A stretch of 64,000 nt of DNA from NCBI RefSeq assembly GCF_947507565.1, contig NC_089176.1:1860001-1924000 (forward strand), written 5' to 3'. Positions 58,401 to 64,000 of the stretch are shown here, in pieces (positions within the stretch are counted from its first letter, which is position 1; each line of letters begins with the position of its first letter). The DNA is from Oscarella lobularis (lineage: Eukaryota > Porifera > Homoscleromorpha > Homosclerophorida > Oscarellidae). Under the pieces are notes generated by a model. That model saw only the letters and a program-made list of their open reading frames with translations. It had not been told where the DNA came from and did not search any database. The translations under genes and the position numbers were made by a program.

Positions 58401-58901
58401 CTCGAGAACAACATGGCTGTTATAAGGCTAGACAAGCCTATAGAGGTGAGCCGCTTTCGAAAGCCTATCTGTTCACCAAGGCATTCGGAGTACAACACGA
58501 TGATGAGCGATGAAAGGATTGCAGTCGGACAGACGGCGTTCCTCGTCGGGTATCAATACGTGAAAAATGGCGAAAGAGTCGTCTCGAATGTTCCTATTGA
58601 GTCGAGTGTTGTTATAGCTAACTTGTCCGAATGCAAGCAGAGGTGGCCTCGGAAAACGATTATAGATTCGAATCTGTGTGTTCGAGGCATTCCTGGAGAT
58701 ATTTGCTATGGAGCGACGGGCACTCCTCTTATGTGTCAGGATCCTAAGACGAACCGATACGTTCTGTGCGGTGTTGGCAGTTTTGGCTTTGAGGAGTGCA
58801 AGGATGGATACGCCGTTTATACTAATATGAGGAAATACGAAGAGATGATACGCGACACCGTTAGGATGGAATCGTATTTGTATAAGAAGTCTCATTACTA
58901 A
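55452..58901 (+). CDS. Factor B/C2-like secreted pseudo-enzyme, copy A (CUB2-CCP3-VWA-trypsin fold)
   Basis: Eight exons, about 1,018 residues. Signal peptide MMNTAVFGFVHVLLLAAVVA; CUB1 (CTWKFQP, DGDILEI, RFKSNNNWERRHGFKISY); a CUB-like second domain (ADWTICGSESRPACLNFF); three CCP/Sushi modules (ATYCDKGYHNY; CEKGYSH to VPKC; FSCNRGFTLVG to LPKC); a VWA-like domain from about 57305; a trypsin-like domain from about 58012 opening with DDLCGVAG. Factor B and C2 of complement are CCP3-VWA-protease, so this is that plan with CUB domains in front. Triad positions are changed: His57 to Asp (TGADCF, 58185), Asp102 to Asn (ENNMAVIRL, 58411), Ser195 to Thr (GATGTPL, 58716). The VWA DxSxS is also absent (LLFAFNIAERS). 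It is probably a secreted binding or scaffold protein. CCP2 has a repeat expansion. Confidence 0.88.
56771..56823 (+). repeat. In-frame 18-bp tandem repeat in CCP2
   Basis: Three units of gagatggaacatatgcac (the last differs at its end) encode repeated EMEHMH. Copy B lacks the expansion. It lies inside an already long insertion of the second CCP module. Confidence 0.9.
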
Positions 58902-59641
58902 TGCGGAATTAGGTGGCCGAGTGACTTTGTTCGTTTGTTTGGTTTGTTTCTCGTCTGTGCATGGTAGCGTTTTGTATAATTTTCGCTTCTTTGAAATTGG
59001 ACTTTCTGTACGAAATGAAAAGGGTAGAAAAACAAACCAATAGACCGTTATCGTAGGTCAGCAATGCCGTTAAAATTCTCCGTTTTTCTTTTATCAATCT
59101 GAGCAGTAGTTACGGCTATACTATCCATGCTTCCACTAGCCTCGGATGCTTTCAGGGAGCGAGTCTGGGCGAGGCTACTAGGTTAGTAGTCTAGTAGGTT
59201 CCGTGGCTAATAAGGGCTCGCCTTTACGTCATCTGTAGCGTGCGTTCTGCCATGAAAAGATAACCTGGATAACCTGATGAGCTACGAGCTGGTGGTACAG
59301 TGAGTAGCCACTGTAGTATCGGCTCGACGGCGAACGGTTTTCTGACCGCGTTCCGCCCTGTATCATTTGACGAAAACTCGTCTGACGTCCGCGATCCGCG
59401 ATGCCGCTATGACGCAGCAAGAAGCGCAGATATGACGCGAGCGACAGCTTAGGGGCAACAATAACAGGAAAACAGCGCACTTGTGGACTCAATTTATAAA
59501 CGGCACGTAACCTTCGATCCATAATGAACGTCAATTGCATATTGTCCCCTCTCTCTAGGATCCGTACAATCCTCTTTACATGCAATTTAGGAATTAAACG
59601 AAGACTACGCGAATGCGTTGGCGTTATAATTCGATCACGTT

Positions 59642-59695
59642 GGATCACCGCCGATGGGTGGTAACCGCGGTGCCAGCTGTTTCTAAAAGTCGCAG
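59642..59695 (+). pseudogene. Short protease-exon fragment
   Basis: caccgccgatgggtggtaacc and gccagctgtttctaaaa match the former catalytic His segment of the array genes (58158-58200) with indels. A similar scrap lies near 63720-63745. Confidence 0.65.
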
Positions 59696-59720
59696 TGTTA
59701 AAATTAACCGCTGATCGAAC

Positions 59721-59980
59721 GTCCTGTTTTTGACCGGTCTGACTTCCGCGGATCTAACGTCTAATTGAAGACTTCCACGGAAGCGATGGGCTTCCGCTCC
59801 AAGCACGAAAAAACAGAGTGGGTGTTTTGTAATGACGCAGGAGGAAGCTCAAGTGGCGGGCACTGCTGCTTGTAGAGACCAGTAAAAAACATCTTCAAAT
59901 TCGCATTGCATGTACAGTATGCATGAGTGGACACAGATGTAGACATGAATTAGGCGTCAGCAAGCTAGCAAAGACCGTAC
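59721..59980 (+). repeat. Upstream repeat of array unit B
   Basis: About 250 bp that match 63751-64000 closely (gacttccgcggatctaacg, cttccacggaagc, taatgacgcaggaggaag, ending caaagaccgtacc), and 54990-55190 distantly. It marks the distal promoter part of each array unit. Confidence 0.85.
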
Positions 59981-60132
59981 CTGCGTGAATGCGTGGGTTT
60001 AATTGTTCGGCATTGAAGCGACGTCATAATTTAATAAGCGAAAAGGAGGAAATTCAATCAGTGGATGTGCGTCTCTCTCCAAACCGCGACGTCACCTTGT
60101 ACTTTAATTTTATTAGGGCTTCCAACGTGCGG

Positions 60133-60140
60133 TATAAAAG
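60133..60140 (+). promoter_or_regulatory. TATA box
   Basis: TATAAAAG 64 bp upstream of the ATG at 60197, in the same context as 55391-55398. Confidence 0.75.
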
Positions 60141-60196
60141 GACGACGAGTTTGGGAGATTTGGCAGTCTCGTCTAGTTGCAGAAGACAACGATACG

Positions 60197-63100
60197 ATGA
60201 AAACGGCTGTCTTGGGTACGTGTACTATGCACGTCCTCCTCCTAGCTGCAGTCGTTGCAGGTAAAGAATTCAAAGGGATTCGATTCCGTTGTATTTGCTA
60301 CTGTAAAGTATTATTTGCAGGAGAGAGATACGTCAGTTCGTGCGAACCTAATCTTCTACCTGGAAATCGAGGGACCTTGGAGTATCCTTCTCCAGAGAGC
60401 CGATTATCCCGCTATGGCGCAAATGTTGACTGCACGTGGAAATTTCAACCTGTGATGCCGCTTTTTGGTCATACCAACAAGTGCGATCGAATGGTTGCAA
60501 CAGTGGAGTTTCTTGACACTGAGAAAGACGGAGACATTCTCGAGATCGTAGATTCATCAACGAACAGAGTCTTGGCCAGACTTTCAGGGAATTCTCTTGA
60601 TTATCCTAAGCAGTACGTCGCTTGTTCTTCCGAATTAACAATTCGTTTCAAATCAAACAGTAACTGGGAAAGAGGAGACGGGTTTAAAATTTCCTATACA
60701 ACAGACAGTACGTTTCGAATGGTACTGCTGTATAGATAATTATTTCAAACCTTACCTTAGGAAACATGATCAGTCCAAAAATTATTTCGGATGATGAGAC
60801 TTTTCGTGCAGACTGGACAATTTGCGGATCCGAGAGTCGTCCGGCCTGCTTGAATTTCTTCAATATCCCTGACAACACCGATGCGTTTTTTGCCGAAGTT
60901 TCGAACGGAGAGGGCGACTCGGAACACGTCAAAATTTCTTACAAGGAAGGTTCAAGCAAGACTCTCTCTGCTAAGAGACTTGTCACTTTTAAACTGTCAC
61001 GGACCTATCAAGGCTTCAAAGCGCATCTCTGTGGTAACAGTAAATATTGGGCTACAGTAGCAACGTCCAAACACAATTTATGTTAGGTACCACTACGTGT
61101 AAATCTTCGTCAGTGCTAAATGGACACGAATTTCGATCTACGAATCAATATTGGGGAAGATGCTATAGCGAGGCAACTACCTACTGCAAGCAAGGGTACC
61201 ACAATTACGATAATTTTAAAACACGAGTGTGTAAGCATGACGGAAAATGGGATCATTCAAGTCCACCTCAGTGCAAAAGTAAGGAATTTTCAAGGCACTT
61301 TGTTTTATAAACTGGCGTTTTATGTGGTAGAAATCAAGTGTTCCAATATACCTACCATCGAAAACGGACATTTCATATTTTCCAACAAAAGCAAAAACGA
61401 ATATTACGATGAAGAAAAGATCGAGTGGAAATGCGACAAGGGCTTCTCCCACGTAGAGGACTTTTATGGGAGACGTCCATTTCCCTTTTCTCCTTTTCCC
61501 TTTGATTCGAGACGGAACGAATGTCACATTACTACAATATTCCTCCTGCTTTACAATGGAGTCTTCCAGGACCGAGCCTTGACAACTTCCTCAGGCGTAT
61601 GGCATCGCGAGTAGGAAATATGTCTTGCGGGGCTCATGGATGGAGAGGAGTTCCAAGATGCCAACGTAGGCCGGGCCTCTATACTTCTAATAAAAATTTT
61701 GAATATGAATTCTATTGCAGCCGTTCGATGTCCACAAATCAGTCTGAAAAACGGCACTGTTTCGACTAGAAAACAAGCCTATTATAGGTACCACAACGGG
61801 ATTATTCGACTTGATCAAATAGACAGGAGACCTCATTATCTGTCGACTGCCAGCTTTTCTTGCAACAGCGGATTTACTCTTGTTGGCTACAGTGTCGCCA
61901 CCTGTATGGCTAATTCGAAATGGAACGTCCCTCTTCCAAAATGTACAGGGGAGCCATTGTATAGAATGCTAATTATTATTGATTTATTCACATTTAGGTT
62001 TGCCTGAAACGAATTCGGTCAAACACCAAATCGCGACGTTCGAGAACAAATTCCTGCTTCCTTTAGCAACGTATTCTCGCAATGCCCAACCTGACGAGAA
62101 TCTTCTCGGAAGACACGATCGCTCCGATGTGCTCGACGCGCAGTCCGACGTCAAACTGGATCTCCTCTTCGCTTTCAATATTGGCGAGAGAAGTCCTCTG
62201 GAAAAAGTGTATAAAAAATTTGTCAATAACACTATTATGAACTTCCCCATCGACACAGAAAAGACCCGCGTAGCTGTCTTGGTTCTCATGAACGGAACAA
62301 TTTGGAAATTCGTTGGTACACCCAATCAAACTGACGTTCTCGAAGGAAATCCTCATAACATCTCAGAAAATCTCGAAGAGTTCATGGAAAATATTAACTT
62401 GATGTTTGAGACAGGATTAGGCAGCGAACCGAGAGATGCGAAGAGAGTGGCTTTAATTGTCAGCGAACAACTTCCGAGGGTCGCTAATCAACAACGCGCT
62501 TTGGCTGCACTGCTGCGTTACGGGCAATTGAACGTGAAATCACTCATTATTTCGACGCGAGACTTGCCGCATTACATGGAACCCACGGCGGATTTTATCG
62601 AATTTCACACCGCCCATGATTTCCACACCTTTGTGAATTACTCAAGCCCAAGTAAAAATGGGGTGTTGCGTTCGGACTGGCGTCAATTATGTTTTTCTGT
62701 ATAGCTACGGTCGACGATCTTTGCGGTGTAGCTGGAGCTCCGGGCCAGCGCTATCCCTTTTCAAACTTCTCGGTTGCAGCACGTGGGGCCTGGCCCTGGC
62801 TCGTCACCGTCCTAGGCAAGGGAGAGTACGAATGCGACGGCGTACTCGTTCACCGCCGATGGGTAGTCACCGGTGCCGACTGTTTCAAAAAAGCGACTTA
62901 CAACGGCAAAATCAACGGTTATAGAATAGAAGTCCGAGTTGGACAATATGAACTGAACGACAAGGACGACGGACTGACGTTAAGCGAGTACGACGGAATC
63001 GACGTTCTCACTCGAGGAGATCATCCGCCGCTTGGACTGAAAGTGTGGCGCTCAACAAGAAGATTCAAACCGGATATACTCGAGAACAACATGGCTGTTA

Positions 63101-63579
63101 TAAGGCTAGACATGCCTATAGAGGTGAGCCGCTTTCGAAAGCCTATCTGTTCACCAAGGCATTCGGAGTACAACACGATGATGAGCGATGAAAGGATTGC
63201 AGTCGGACAGACGGCGTTCCTTGTCGGGTATCAATACGTGAAAAATGGCGAACGCGTCGTCTCGAATGTTCCTATTGAGTCGAATGTTGTTATAGCTAAT
63301 TTGTCCGAATGCAAGCAGAGATGGCCTCAGAAAACGATTATAGATTCGAATCTGTGTGTTCGAGGCATTCCTGGAGATATTTGCTATGGAGGGACTGGCA
63401 CTCCTCTTATGTGTCAGGATCCTAAGACGAACCGATACATTCTGTGCGGTGTTGGCAGTTTTGGCTTTGAGGAGTGCAAGGACGGATATGCCGTGTATAC
63501 TAACATGAGGAAGTACGAAGAGATGATACGCGACACCGTTAGGATGCAATCGAGTTTGTATAACAAGATTATTTACTAA
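60197..63579 (+). CDS. Factor B/C2-like secreted pseudo-enzyme, copy B (frame break in CCP2)
   Basis: Tandem paralog of 55452-58901 with the same eight-exon plan; the start-to-start period is 4,745 bp. Signal peptide MKTAVLGTCTMHVLLLAAVVA; CUB1; second CUB-like domain; CCP1 (ATTYCKQGYHNY); CCP2; CCP3 (FSCNSGFTLVG); VWA-like; trypsin-like domain. The triad is lost as in copy A: Asp for His57, Asn for Asp102, Thr for Ser195 (GGTGTPL). Compared with copy A, one base is missing near 61518-61521 (gag atg against ga atg), which shifts the frame in CCP2 and leads to a stop near 61612. Downstream exons remain open, so the break is recent, an assembly error, or bypassed. Loops differ by a five-residue deletion after ADCFKKAT. 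Confidence 0.8.
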
Positions 63580-64000
63580 TGAGACAATTTGCGGAAGTGA
63601 CCGAGTGAGTACAGTTTGTTTGGTTTGTTAATTTTTGTCTGTGGTAGCGTTTTGCATCATTATACTTTCTGTGCGAATTTTTTTTTTTCGATCACTCACT
63701 GATGCAGGGGCCCTGCACTGATGGGTGGTATCTGTTTCAAAAAGACGCAGCATCGTCCTGTTTTTTGACGGGTCTGACTTCCGCGGATCTAACGTCTAAT
63801 TGAAGACTTCCACGGAAGCGATGGGCTTCCGCTCCAAGCACGTAAAAGCAAGTGGGTGTTATGTAATGACGCAGGAGGAAGCGCAAGTGGCGGGGCACTG
63901 CTGCTGGTAGAAACCAGCAGAAAACGTCTTCAAATTCGCACTACATGTATGCATGAGTGGCCACAGATGCAGACAAGAATCAGCAAGCAAAGACCGTACC
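63580..64000 (+). other. 3' flank and start of a third array unit
   Basis: After the copy B stop come about 130 bp of 3' flank, a scrap of protease-like sequence (63719-63745) and then, from 63751 to the window edge, the upstream repeat seen at 59721-59980. In unit B this repeat lies about 215 bp before the ATG, so a third gene is expected just past the right edge. Confidence 0.75.

Larger units (their letters stand above)
58902..60132. other. Intergenic between array units
   Basis: About 1.2 kb. Apart from the protease fragment (59642) and the upstream repeat (59721) described separately, nothing is supported. Bases 58940-59040 share ttgtttggtttgtt and ggtagcgttttg with the copy B 3' flank. 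Confidence 0.55.

Noticed and set aside
58012-58901. Active serine protease
   Set aside because: The His, Asp and Ser positions of the triad are all substituted, and in both copies.

Overview
The window is nuclear DNA from an animal with a compact, intron-rich genome. Genes carry many short introns (mostly about 45-70 bp, GT-AG with a few GC-AG), and the proteins are metazoan: TRPA channels, metaxin-2, a Munc13/BAIAP3-like secretion regulator, USP1, squalene epoxidase, ABHD6 and a complement factor B-like family. The short introns, together with an animal type I polyketide synthase, suggest an early-branching invertebrate such as a sponge. That placement is inference, because the window holds no marker that names the species.

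Left part (1-20.7 kb): three paralogous TRPA-type ankyrin-repeat channel genes. One is on the minus strand and runs off the left edge. Two are intact tandem copies on the plus strand. A metaxin-2 gene lies between the divergent pair. A 5.87-kb Ty3/gypsy retrotransposon with identical 185-bp LTRs and a 5-bp target duplication sits in the intergenic region. The second tandem TRPA copy is preceded by broken pieces of metaxin-2 and of squalene epoxidase.

Middle (21-45 kb): a Munc13-4/BAIAP3-like gene is followed by an orphan copy of a related promoter and first exon. Next come a 2,453-residue FAS-like polyketide synthase (KS-AT-DH-degenerate ER-KR-ACP-TE) and, convergent with it, USP1, whose first intron holds a transposon with terminal inverted repeats. 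A 5.1-kb tyrosine-recombinase retrotransposon of DIRS/Ngaro/PAT type follows, with textbook split direct repeats but decayed reading frames. Beyond it lies a second near-identical copy of the 406-bp promoter and exon 1, continuing into a truncated Munc13-like pseudogene. The two 406-bp copies therefore bracket a 17-kb block.

Right part (45-64 kb): squalene epoxidase (+), an unrecognised nuclear coiled-coil gene (-), an intronless arylsulfatase (-), an ABHD6-like monoacylglycerol lipase (+), and a tandem array of secreted proteins with the order CUB-CUB-CCP-CCP-CCP-VWA-trypsin fold. This is the complement factor B/C2 layout with CUB domains added in front. In both copies all three catalytic-triad positions and the VWA metal site are replaced, so the family looks like a non-enzymatic offshoot of factor B. 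The second copy has a one-base frame break. Degraded protease-exon fragments and a third repeat of the upstream region at the right edge show an array that expands and decays and continues past the window.

TRPA channels, the secretion regulator, the polyketide synthase and the factor B-like proteins would all suit sensing, secretion, chemical defence and immunity, but their neighbourhood shows no operon-like organisation. The most notable items are the pseudo-enzyme factor B array, the animal polyketide synthase, and the 17-kb block between recent direct repeats.
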